Position numbers and translations under genes: made by a program
NCBI GenBank assembly: GCA_000715635.1
Contig: KL569178.1
Coordinates: forward strand, 11,859 to 18,516
Direction: 5' to 3'
From: Streptomyces violaceus
Lineage (GTDB): Bacteria; Actinomycetota; Actinomycetes; Streptomycetales; Streptomycetaceae
DNA: 6,658 nt
Notes under the pieces: model-generated
Seen by the model: only the letters and a program-made list of their open reading frames with translations
Told to the model about the DNA's origin: nothing
Database searches by the model: none
Shown here: piece after piece, positions 1 through 5,209 of the stretch
How the letters are laid out: every line of letters starts with the position of its first letter
How positions within the stretch are numbered: the stretch's first letter is position 1

Positions 1-387
1 CGGCTTGCCGCCGAGGGCGTCACCGAAGCGCGGCCCGGCGACGGCGAGGCTCAGCGCCTCGCCGGGCGTGACCTTCAGGGTGCCGCCGACGAAGCCGCCC
101 GCACCGCCGCTCGCCATGGTGTTGCCGGTACCGCCCTCACCCCAGACCCGCACGTTCAACTGGGTCACACCCGACGGCACCTTGAACTCCTGCGCGCCCT
201 CCGTCGGGACGAACAGGCGGCAGCCGGCAAAGCCCTCCACCGGCGCGCACGCCTTCCCGGCGGGCACGGCGGCACCGGCGGCCGAAGCCCCCGTCAGAGC
301 CGTTCCGCCGGTCACCGCCAGCAGGGTCAACGCGGCCGCGCCGCGCCGGAATCCGGCACGGCGCGGCACAACGGAATCGTGATGCAT
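1..387 (-). CDS. Secreted glycine-rich protein, N-terminal part (cut by window edge)
   Basis: The reading frame stays open from an ATG at 387 down to base 1, giving 129 residues with no stop, so the C-terminus lies outside the window. The start is supported by GGGGAG (395-400) seven bases upstream. Residues 1-16 are Arg-rich and are followed by a hydrophobic stretch (about 17-35) and Ala-rich sites (after ASA 36 or AGA 39), which is a signal peptide; the two Arg pairs make Tat export possible but the motif is not classical. Cys47 and Cys56 could form a disulfide. The mature part has the pattern VPSGVTQLNVRVWGEGG, then a Gly-rich turn region and GGFVGGTLKVTPGEALSLAV, which resembles the Gly-rich beta domains found in many secreted actinobacterial proteins. 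Function is unknown; an extracellular or cell-wall role is inferred. It lies 107 bp downstream of the exporter stop on the same strand, with its own possible regulatory sequence, so co-transcription is uncertain. Confidence 0.8.
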   Translation of the reverse strand, partial: MHHDSVVPRRAGFRRGAAALTLLAVTGGTALTGASAAGAAVPAGKACAPVEGFAGCRLFVPTEGAQEFKVPSGVTQLNVRVWGEGGTGNTMASGGAGGFVGGTLKVTPGEALSLAVAGPRFGDALGGKP

Positions 388-494
388 CAAGAAACTCCCC
401 GACTTGTCACAAGCTCCCCCCCAGGGAGCCATGAAACGCTCGATCAGAATCGAACAAGACCAGTGGGACAGCTGATCAAACCTGGGGCTGCCGG
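388..494 (-). promoter_or_regulatory. Leader region upstream of the glycine-rich protein gene
   Basis: This 107-bp gap separates the exporter stop from the start of the secreted protein gene. It is clearly less GC-rich than the coding DNA around it. It contains two small perfect inverted repeats, TCGAT-CAGA-ATCGA (440-453) and CTTGT-C-ACAAG (403-413), and the Shine-Dalgarno sequence at 395-400. I could not find a convincing -35/-10 pair, so calling it a promoter region rests on its position and composition only. Confidence 0.3.
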
Positions 495-518
495 TCAACC
501 GAGAACGGTTGATTCCGG
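491..518 (-). terminator. Hairpin overlapping the exporter stop codon
   Basis: TCAACCG (495-501) and CGGTTGA (506-512) are perfect 7-bp arms around an AGAA loop. CCGG at 491-494 can also pair with CCGG at 515-518 across a two-base bulge, giving about 11 bp of stem. The stop codon of the exporter (495-497) is inside the stem. There is no T-tract on the minus strand after it. Streptomycete terminators often lack one, so a terminator or 3'-end stabiliser is plausible but unproven. Confidence 0.4.
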
Positions 519-2378
519 ACGGCCGGCGGGGGCCGCGATGCGCAGGGCCTCCACCAGGTCCCGGTACAGCGTGTCCGTGGCGAGCAGTTCCCCGTGGCCG
601 CCCCGGGCACGGACCCGGCCCGCCTCCATCACCACGATGGTGTCCGCGTCGATCACGGTCGACAGCCGGTGCGCGATCGTGACCACGGCACCGGTGGCCG
701 CGCGGTCGCGGACGCAACTCTGCACGGCGGCCTCCGTCAGCCCGTCGAGCTGGGCCGTCGCCTCGTCCAGCAGCAGCACGTCCGGCGTGCGCAACAGGGC
801 CCGGGCCAGGGCGATGCGCTGCCGCTCGCCGCCCGACACGGCCGCGCCGGACAGGGGCGTGTCGAGTCCGTCGTCCAGGGCATCGACCTTCTCGGCCAGC
901 CGTACCTCGTGCAAAACCCGGCGCAGTTCCGCGTCCGTCGCGTCGGGGCGCGACAGCAGCAGGTTGTCGCGGATCGTCCCGGGCACGACCGGGGTGTCCT
1001 GCTCGACGTACGCCAGGCGCGACCGGATCGCGTCGTGGCTGTGGTCGCGGTAGGGGCGGCCGTCCAGGAGCAGTTCGCCGCCGGTCGGCTCCAGGAAGCG
1101 CAGCACCAGGGAGAACAGGGTCGTCTTGCCCGCGCCCGAGGGCCCGACGATCGCGGTGTGCCCGTGCCGCGGGATGACCAGATCGACGCCGCGCACCGCC
1201 GGTTTCGCGTCGGGCCCGTAGGCCGCGGTGACGTCCCTCAGTTCCAGTACGGGGGTGTCCTGTGCGGCGGTGTCCCGTACGGGGGCGTCCCGTACGGGGG
1301 CGTCCCGTACGGACTTCTCCCCTACGACTGCGACGGCCTCCCGGACCGGGCCCTCGTGCACCGCACGCACCGCATGCACCGCATGCACCGCCCCCTCCTC
1401 CGAGTCCAGGTCGTCCGTCTCCCGGATCCGCTCCGCCGCCGCGATCCCGGACTGGAGCGCGGTGATGTTCTGGCTGAGTTCGCTGATCGGGTCCATCAGC
1501 CCGAACGCGTAGAGCAGGAACGCGATGAGGCTGGAGACCTCGAGGTCTCCCTCGGCGACCCGCCAGGCACCCACGCCCAGGACCAGGATGATCGCCAGCT
1601 GGATGCCGGCCAGCGCGATCGTCCAGGCCAGGGCCTCGCGGCGATTCGCGCGGACGCCGTGCTCGGCGGAGATGCGCGCGTCGGCCACGATGCGCTCGGC
1701 CGTGCGGTCCTCGGCCCGGCCGGCCTTCACCGTGCGGATCGCGCGCAGCGCGCCCTCCAGATTGCCGCCGAGCCGCCCGAGGTGGTCCTGGGCGCGCTGC
1801 TGCGCGGTCGCGATCCCGGGCATGAGGACGGCGAACAGGACGCCGACCACGGCCACGGCCGCCGCGACCGTGCCCAGCAGCACCAGGTCGAGGACGCCCA
1901 TGAGGACCAGGGTCCCGAAGAGCATGACCACGGCGTTGATCAGGCCGACCGGGGCGCCGGTGGCGGCCTGGTGCAGCAGGACCGTGTCGGAGGTGACCCG
2001 GGTGACGAGTTCGCCGGGCGGGCGCCGGGTGACGGCGGGGACGGTGGCCCGCAGGAAACGCCGCACCATCGACTCACGGGCCCGGAGCACCACACGCTCG
2101 CCCAGCGCGCCGAGCAGCGTCCACTGCGCGTACATGACGACACTGCCGACCACCAGCAGGACCAGCAGGGCCAGCAGCGGCCCCCGCAGCGAGTCCGAGC
2201 CGCCGAGCGCGTCGAGCACGCCCTTCGTGACCATCGGGGTGGCCAGCCCCATCCCGGACCCCACCAGAGCGAGGACGAGGGCCAGGGCCAGGGAGCGCTG
2301 GTGCGGCCGGGCGAACGACCAGAGGATCCGCAGCCGCGGAACGGACACTTTGGGAGACGTGCCTTCCGGAACAGTCAT
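495..2378 (-). CDS. ABC-type exporter half-transporter (fused membrane and ATPase domains)
   Basis: This 627-residue protein has the layout of a homodimeric multidrug/lipid exporter of the bacterial MsbA/BmrA type, expected in the cytoplasmic membrane. Six hydrophobic segments lie at about residues 29-51, 66-86, 141-162, 163-187, 249-273 and 282-300. The ATPase domain starts near residue 375. It has an A-loop Tyr387, Walker A GPSGAGKT (412-419), Q-loop Gln460, signature VSGGERQ (514-520), Walker B VLLLDEAT (534-541) with catalytic Glu539, D-loop AQLD (542-545) and H-loop His570, so it should be an active ATPase. The linker between domains (about 325-375) is unusual: it carries four AVH/AVR units (330-341) and four five-residue units of the DAPVR type (359-378), encoded by tandem DNA repeats. 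The start is the ATG next to a TTGACC promoter; no Shine-Dalgarno is visible and the mRNA may be leaderless. The divergent TetR gene and shared operator suggest drug- or metabolite-induced efflux. The substrate cannot be read from sequence. Confidence 0.93.
   Translation of the reverse strand: MTVPEGTSPKVSVPRLRILWSFARPHQRSLALALVLALVGSGMGLATPMVTKGVLDALGGSDSLRGPLLALLVLLVVGSVVMYAQWTLLGALGERVVLRARESMVRRFLRATVPAVTRRPPGELVTRVTSDTVLLHQAATGAPVGLINAVVMLFGTLVLMGVLDLVLLGTVAAAVAVVGVLFAVLMPGIATAQQRAQDHLGRLGGNLEGALRAIRTVKAGRAEDRTAERIVADARISAEHGVRANRREALAWTIALAGIQLAIILVLGVGAWRVAEGDLEVSSLIAFLLYAFGLMDPISELSQNITALQSGIAAAERIRETDDLDSEEGAVHAVHAVRAVHEGPVREAVAVVGEKSVRDAPVRDAPVRDTAAQDTPVLELRDVTAAYGPDAKPAVRGVDLVIPRHGHTAIVGPSGAGKTTLFSLVLRFLEPTGGELLLDGRPYRDHSHDAIRSRLAYVEQDTPVVPGTIRDNLLLSRPDATDAELRRVLHEVRLAEKVDALDDGLDTPLSGAAVSGGERQRIALARALLRTPDVLLLDEATAQLDGLTEAAVQSCVRDRAATGAVVTIAHRLSTVIDADTIVVMEAGRVRARGGHGELLATDTLYRDLVEALRIAAPAGRPESTVLG
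1243..1317 (-). repeat. 15-bp tandem repeat within the exporter gene
   Basis: Five head-to-tail 15-bp units start at 1243, 1258, 1273, 1288 and 1303. The third and fourth are identical (TCCCGTACGGGGGCG on the plus strand), the first two are diverged and the last is partial. Units three and four contain the 10-bp palindrome CCCGTACGGG. On the coding strand each unit gives five residues: DAPVR, DAPVR, DTAAQ, DTPVL. The last of these is the start of the first beta strand of the ATPase domain, so the array looks like a backward expansion of that segment. The unit length is a multiple of three, so copy-number change keeps the frame. Confidence 0.9.
1358..1393 (-). repeat. 9-bp tandem repeat within the exporter gene
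   Basis: Four 9-bp units of the type GCACCGCAT begin at 1358, 1367, 1376 and 1385; the last is degenerate. They encode AVH-AVH-AVR-AVH in the exporter linker. The array sits 40 bp from the 15-bp array and, like it, preserves the reading frame on expansion or contraction. Confidence 0.88.
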
Positions 2379-2386
2379 GCTGCTGA

Positions 2387-2406
2387 ATGGAACACTGATG
2401 TTCCAT
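2387..2406. promoter_or_regulatory. Probable TetR operator: perfect 8+4+8 inverted repeat
   Basis: ATGGAACA, spacer CTGA, TGTTCCAT: the two arms are exact reverse complements. The site lies between the divergent regulator and exporter genes, in the position and size typical of a TetR-dimer operator. It covers the predicted -10 and most of the spacer of the exporter promoter, so bound repressor should block RNA polymerase. A further half-site-like ATGGAAGA (7 of 8 bases) lies at 2428-2435, closer to the regulator gene. Confidence 0.75.
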
Positions 2407-2415
2407 AACGGTCAA
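2387..2415 (-). promoter_or_regulatory. Predicted promoter of the exporter gene
   Basis: On the minus strand, TTGACC (2415-2410) matches the -35 consensus. After a 17-base spacer comes TTCCAT (2392-2387), a weak -10 hexamer. The start point would fall at about 2378-2381, which is at or within a few bases of the exporter ATG (2378). This explains the absence of a Shine-Dalgarno and predicts a leaderless or nearly leaderless mRNA. Confidence 0.5.
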
Positions 2416-2440
2416 GCGATTTTCATCATGGAAGACGCGC

Positions 2441-2446
2441 TACCGT
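2441..2446 (+). promoter_or_regulatory. Possible -10 element of the TetR regulator gene
   Basis: TACCGT fits the TAnnnT pattern of actinomycete -10 elements. Its start point would be about 2453, which is exactly the second in-frame ATG (Met3) of the regulator. No good -35 is visible 16-18 bases upstream, so this is weak. If real, the regulator would be translated as a leaderless message from 2453. Confidence 0.3.
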
Positions 2447-3028
2447 ATGCGCATGGTTGAGGAGCGGAGCGGGGCGGCCGGGAGCGGAACACGGGCACGC
2501 ACGCGGCGCGCCATCATCGACGCCGCCATCGGCCTGCTGGCCGGCGACCCGACCGCGTCGCTCGGCGATGTCGCCGCGGCGGCGGGTGTGGGGCGTACGA
2601 CCGTCCACCGCTACTTCCCCGAGCGCTCCGGCCTCCTCACGGCCATCGGCACGGACATCCTGGAGAAGGTCGAGGCGGCGACCGACCGCGCCCGGCTCGA
2701 CGACGGCCCGGCCGCCAAGGCCCTGGAGCGGCTCTGCCAGGAGTACTTCGAGCTCGGCGACGGCCTCACGCTGATGTTCGAGACGCCGCAGCTGGCGACC
2801 TGGTCCGGCTGGGACGAGGAGACCGCCGCCGACCAGCACTTCCTGCGCACGGTCCGGCGCGGCCACACGGACGGCAGCATCGACTCCGAGCTGGACGAGG
2901 AGTGGGTCCGCAACCTGGTCTGGTCCTTGCTCTACTCGGCCTGGGCGCACACCCGCACCGCCGGCGCCTCGAAGCACTCCGCCATGACGCTGTGCCTGCA
3001 CACCCTGCGCAAGGCCATCGCCCCGTAG
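2447..3028 (+). CDS. TetR-family transcriptional regulator, likely repressor of the divergent exporter
   Basis: The protein has 193 residues, a normal length for TetR. An N-terminal three-helix DNA-binding domain spans about residues 17-62: helix 1 TRRAIIDAAIGLLAG, then SLGDVAAAAGVGRTTVHRYF as the helix-turn-helix with the family's usual Tyr-Phe ending, followed by SGLLTAI at the start of helix 4. The remaining all-helical part is the expected ligand-binding and dimerisation domain, including a Trp-rich segment (LATWSGWDEE, about 117-126) and a C-terminal helix pair, and is too variable to name a ligand. It is divergent from the exporter with 68 bp between the starts and a palindromic operator in between, so it most likely represses the exporter and perhaps itself. 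No strong Shine-Dalgarno precedes the ATG at 2447; the ATG at 2453 is an alternative start and could be leaderless. The family call is firm; the target is inferred from position. Confidence 0.93.
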   Translation: MRMVEERSGAAGSGTRARTRRAIIDAAIGLLAGDPTASLGDVAAAAGVGRTTVHRYFPERSGLLTAIGTDILEKVEAATDRARLDDGPAAKALERLCQEYFELGDGLTLMFETPQLATWSGWDEETAADQHFLRTVRRGHTDGSIDSELDEEWVRNLVWSLLYSAWAHTRTAGASKHSAMTLCLHTLRKAIAP

Positions 3029-3084
3029 ATCCCGCCGCGTTGAGGGGCCTGCAACCGGCTGAAGTCGTACAACCACCCGGAGCG

Positions 3085-3147
3085 GGAAGGCCGGGCCGGG
3101 CTCCCGAGCGGCACACGCGGGGACGCGTCGGCCCGGACCGGCCTTCC
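3085..3147 (+). terminator. Large imperfect hairpin downstream of the TetR gene
   Basis: GGAAGGCCGG (3085-3094) is the exact reverse complement of CCGGCCTTCC (3138-3147). After a single mismatch the stem continues with CCGGGC (3096-3101) against GCCCGG (3131-3136). That makes 16 pairs in a 17-bp stem with a 29-base loop. It starts 56 bp after the TetR stop and is the only strong structure there, so it probably ends that transcript. No T-tract follows. Confidence 0.5.
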
Positions 3148-3217
3148 ACTGCCCGCAATCTGCCACCCGGCACCGCCCACCGCCTCCCGGGGAGGCCCGA
3201 ACGAGGACGGCGAGGCG

Positions 3218-3271
3218 AAAACGGCGGGCGGGGACGGCGGGACGAGAACGGCGGGCGAGGACGGCGGAGCG
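3218..3271. repeat. Degenerate 27-bp tandem repeat upstream of the DUF1304 gene
   Basis: Two adjacent 27-bp units, 3218-3244 and 3245-3271, share most bases (both contain AACGGCGGGCG and GGACGGCGG). A shorter related piece (GAACGAGGACGGCGAGG) precedes them at about 3209. The run ends just before the first possible start codon of the next gene. With the hairpin at 3085-3147 it accounts for most of the 264-bp gap between the TetR gene and the DUF1304 gene; I see no clear promoter there. Confidence 0.55.
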
Positions 3272-3292
3272 CGGATGACGGATGATGCGCGC

Positions 3293-3655
3293 ATGACGAC
3301 CCTCGCCACCCTCGCGGTGCTGGCTCTCGCCGCCCTCCACGCCTACATCCTGGTGCTGGAGATGTTCCTGTGGACCACTCCACGCGCCCGCGCCGCCTTC
3401 GGCACCACGGCCGAGTTCGCGGCGGAGACGAAGGCCCTGGCCGCCAACCAGGGCCTCTACAACGGCTTCCTCGCGGCCGGGCTGCTGTGGGGCGCGGTGG
3501 CGTCCGACCCGGTGGGCTTCCAGGTCTCGGTGTTCTTCCTGGTGTGCGTGGCGGTCGCGGGGGTCTACGGCGCGGCCACCGCCAGCCGGAAGATCCTCTT
3601 CGTGCAGACCGTGCCGGCGCTGGTCGCCCTGGCCCTAGTGCTGATCGCGCACTGA
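3293..3655 (+). CDS. DUF1304-family small integral membrane protein
   Basis: The 120-residue product is almost entirely hydrophobic, with four predicted membrane helices at about residues 4-25, 54-70, 76-97 and 99-118. It carries the family's recognisable blocks: LHAYILVLEMFLW (15-27), ANQGLYNGFLAAGL (51-64) and GVYGAATASRKILFVQTVPA (90-109). Length and order fit DUF1304, whose biochemical role is not established. I chose the ATG at 3293 because family members usually begin about 15 residues before the His-x-Tyr-Ile motif, and because the extra N-terminus from an ATG at 3275 would contain GAT codons unusual here. However, 3275 has the better Shine-Dalgarno (GGAG, 3266-3269), so it remains possible. 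The gene stands alone between the TetR gene and a convergent DUF5994-like gene. Confidence 0.88.
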   Translation: MTTLATLAVLALAALHAYILVLEMFLWTTPRARAAFGTTAEFAAETKALAANQGLYNGFLAAGLLWGAVASDPVGFQVSVFFLVCVAVAGVYGAATASRKILFVQTVPALVALALVLIAH

Positions 3656-3668
3656 GCGGGCAGGGGCC

Positions 3669-3683
3669 GGGCGTCACGCGCCC
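3669..3683. terminator. Small hairpin between convergent genes
   Basis: GGGCG (3669-3673) and CGCCC (3679-3683) flank a five-base loop in the junction where the DUF1304 gene and the DUF5994-like gene meet tail-to-tail, 18 bp apart. It overlaps the last codons of the minus-strand gene. A five-pair GC stem could serve both directions but is weak evidence. Confidence 0.25.
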
Positions 3684-4087
3684 TGGGTGACGGCCCGCTC
3701 CATGAGCAGGTCCGCCTCCGCCTGAGGCGTCGCGGGCGGCACCACCAGCAGGTCGTAGCGGCCCCGGCCGGGCGCGAGCAGGCAGACGGTGTGAGGGGCG
3801 GTGGGCGAGTCGGTGTGACCGACGTGCACCGTCTGCCCGGCGATGACCATCTGCTCCGGGCAGTCCGGCCAGGTGTCGCCGTTCACCAGGACGCTGCTGA
3901 TGCGCCCCCAGGCGCGCGGCAGCACGCCCAGCAGCCCGGTCAGCTCCCGCGCCAGGTCGTCCGAGCGGGGCCACCACGCCCCGTCGATACGGCGTGCCGT
4001 ACGGCCGAAGCGCGTGGGCTCGGCGAGCCGCAGCCGGACGTCCCGCGGTGCGGGGAGCGGCGGCGGGGACGAGGAGGCGGACGTCAT
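3674..4087 (-). CDS. DUF5994-like protein of unknown function
   Basis: The product has 137 residues, with no signal peptide or membrane segment, so it is probably cytoplasmic. After a Ser/Pro-rich start it shows the pattern I associate with DUF5994 of actinomycetes: a RLRLAEPTRFGR strand, IDGAWWPRSDDLARELTGLL (34-53), a Trp-containing segment around NGDTWPDCPEQMVIAG (69-84), and PHTVCLL with RYDLLVVPPAT (98-120). No catalytic motif is visible and the family has no known reaction. The ATG at 4087 is preceded by AGGAG with eight bases of spacing, which supports this start. Its neighbours give no functional clue: it faces the DUF1304 gene and lies downstream of a strongly terminated protease gene, so it probably has its own promoter between 4088 and 4183. 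Confidence 0.82.
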   Translation of the reverse strand: MTSASSSPPPLPAPRDVRLRLAEPTRFGRTARRIDGAWWPRSDDLARELTGLLGVLPRAWGRISSVLVNGDTWPDCPEQMVIAGQTVHVGHTDSPTAPHTVCLLAPGRGRYDLLVVPPATPQAEADLLMERAVTQGA

Positions 4088-4124
4088 CTCGGGGCTCCTG
4101 CTGTGAACGGGGGGGCGTGGCCAG

Positions 4125-4167
4125 GAGACCGTTCAGCCACCGGTGGTTGCGGCATACCCCCGGTCTC
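4125..4167. promoter_or_regulatory. Nested inverted repeats upstream of the DUF5994-like gene
   Basis: A perfect 10-bp palindrome CCACCGGTGG (4137-4146) sits between the 7-bp arms GAGACCG (4125-4131) and CGGTCTC (4161-4167). This is 38-80 bp upstream of the start codon, where a promoter is expected. It may be a regulator site, but no -35/-10 pair is clear and no regulator is suggested by context. Confidence 0.25.
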
Positions 4168-4183
4168 TCCACCGTACGCCGCA

Positions 4184-4218
4184 GGGCGGTGCGGGAGCGG
4201 GGACCGCCCGCACCGCCC
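4184..4218 (-). terminator. Strong hairpin terminator after the metalloprotease gene
   Basis: GGGCGGTGCGGG (4184-4195) and CCCGCACCGCCC (4207-4218) are perfect 12-bp complementary arms with an 11-base loop. It begins 12 bases after the stop codon of the minus-strand protease gene. There is no T-run, but the very stable GC stem in this position is typical of streptomycete terminators. It should insulate the DUF5994-like gene further along the same strand. Confidence 0.75.
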
Positions 4219-4230
4219 ACCGGGTGCCGG

Positions 4231-5082
4231 TCAGAGGCCGTAGCGGTTCTTCAGATGGCGCCAGAAGTCGCGCGCCATCCACTTGTCGAACTCGGTGATC
4301 TGCGTGGCGCTGCCCGCCTTCATCAGGAAGCAGCACTGGCCGGTCGGCGACCAGTCGTAGAAGTCGTCGAGGCCGAAGGTGTGGCCGACCTCGTGCAGGT
4401 AGATGTGGATGTTCTCCTGGTTCAGGGCGCCGGTGAAGTACTCCTGGCCCATGCGCTGGCCCCAGTCGCCGCCCGCGCCGCCGCCGAAGCCCTTGGTCAG
4501 CCACAGTGACTGGTCGTAGTGGCGGGCGGCGCCGCCCGGACACTTCGAGTAGTTGCCGTCCTGGTGGAAGAAGCGGCCGCAGTCCGGGGCGCACTGCGGG
4601 GCGCCGCCGCCGTCGAGATTGCCGGTGTAGATGTCGACGGAGTTGTCGGTCCACTGGAGGGTGGAGCGGTTCTTGACGGCCCAGCCGACGATGTTGACCG
4701 GGACGTCGGTGTACGGCCAGGCGTTGTGCCCCTTGCCGTTCTCGGTCATGGCCGTCATCCACTTGCCGAACTGCTTCTTCAGCGCCGCGTGGATCCGGTC
4801 GCGCAGGGCGGCGCTGACCGGGGCGTCTGACTCCCAGCGGACGCAGTAGTTGACGCTGCCCCGGTTGGCCATGATCTGGTCCCAGCCGTAGTTCCGGAAG
4901 CCGTACAGGTTCGGGTAGGTCGTCTCGACGTGCCGCCAGACCTCGTTCAGGGGCTGGACGAGGTTCGCGGGCGGGTTCCACTCGTCGGCGGCCTGCGCCT
5001 TGCCGTTCGCCATGCCGGGTGTCGCGAAGACCGCCGCCAGGACGGCGAGCACGGTGATCAGTCGCGCGAGATGTCTGCGCAT
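4231..5082 (-). CDS. Secreted metzincin-like zinc metalloprotease
   Basis: The 283-residue precursor starts with a Sec-type signal peptide: basic MRRHLAR, a hydrophobic core (about 8-22) and a cleavage site after AQA (residue 31). The zinc motif is HEVGHTFGLDD (230-240): His230 and His234 as ligands, Glu231 as catalytic base, Gly237 at the turn and Asp240 in the place of the third ligand. This HExxHxxGxxD form is known from snapalysin (family M7) of Streptomyces. Downstream, CCFLM at 250-254 gives a probable Met-turn (Met254), again in snapalysin-like spacing. Six cysteines (80, 164, 168, 181, 250, 251) could make three disulfides, as expected outside the cell. The rest of the protein, with Trp- and Asn-rich segments before the motif, does not look like classical snapalysin and I cannot name its family. 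AGGGAG six bases before the ATG supports the start. It is transcribed away from the DUF6479-like gene and is followed by a strong hairpin. The substrate is unknown. Confidence 0.88.
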   Translation of the reverse strand: MRRHLARLITVLAVLAAVFATPGMANGKAQAADEWNPPANLVQPLNEVWRHVETTYPNLYGFRNYGWDQIMANRGSVNYCVRWESDAPVSAALRDRIHAALKKQFGKWMTAMTENGKGHNAWPYTDVPVNIVGWAVKNRSTLQWTDNSVDIYTGNLDGGGAPQCAPDCGRFFHQDGNYSKCPGGAARHYDQSLWLTKGFGGGAGGDWGQRMGQEYFTGALNQENIHIYLHEVGHTFGLDDFYDWSPTGQCCFLMKAGSATQITEFDKWMARDFWRHLKNRYGL

Positions 5083-5197
5083 GGTGATCTCCCTCGTGTG
5101 GGGGACGGGGTATCACCGTGAGGTCGTCGCCGGCGCGGCAGAGGTTGCCTCGTTCTCGCCGTTGGACATTCCGGGCGCTTTATGGCAATCCGTCGGC

Positions 5198-5203
5198 GAT
5201 AAT
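5198..5203 (+). promoter_or_regulatory. Predicted -10 element giving a leaderless DUF6479-like mRNA
   Basis: GATAAT is the best -10 match in the 127-bp gap between the protease and the DUF6479-like gene. With the usual spacing, transcription would begin at A5210, the first base of the start codon. The GGAG at 5205-5208 is only one base from the ATG, too close to work as a Shine-Dalgarno, which fits a leaderless message. No clear -35 is present. The longer string GGCGATAA (5195-5202) resembles the -10 of WhiG-type promoters, but the matching TAAA upstream is missing. Confidence 0.45.
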
Positions 5204-5209
5204 CGGAGT

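Noticed and set aside
1243..1393. Repeats in the exporter gene as a CRISPR array or a phase-variation switch
   Set aside because: Units are 9 and 15 bp with no spacers, and both are multiples of three, so they cannot switch the frame on and off.
594..2408. Long plus-strand open frame (about 600 codons) opposite the exporter gene
   Set aside because: It is antisense to a protein with every ABC motif intact, its translation is low-complexity and rich in Arg, Gly, Asp and Gln, and it has no recognisable domain. Such shadow frames are normal in DNA this GC-rich.
2766..4220. Long minus-strand open frame crossing the TetR, DUF1304 and DUF5994-like genes
   Set aside because: Its translation is Arg/Pro/Ser-rich low-complexity sequence in the wrong frame relative to real genes on both strands.
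5176..5202. Full WhiG-type promoter ahead of the DUF6479-like gene
   Set aside because: The -10-like GGCGATAA is close to consensus, but there is no TAAA about 15 bases upstream, so a full promoter of this class is not supported.
5000..5209. Upstream in-frame extension of the DUF6479-like protein
   Set aside because: It would overlap the start of the divergent protease gene and its signal peptide, and the extra residues do not resemble the family; the ATG at 5210 fits better.
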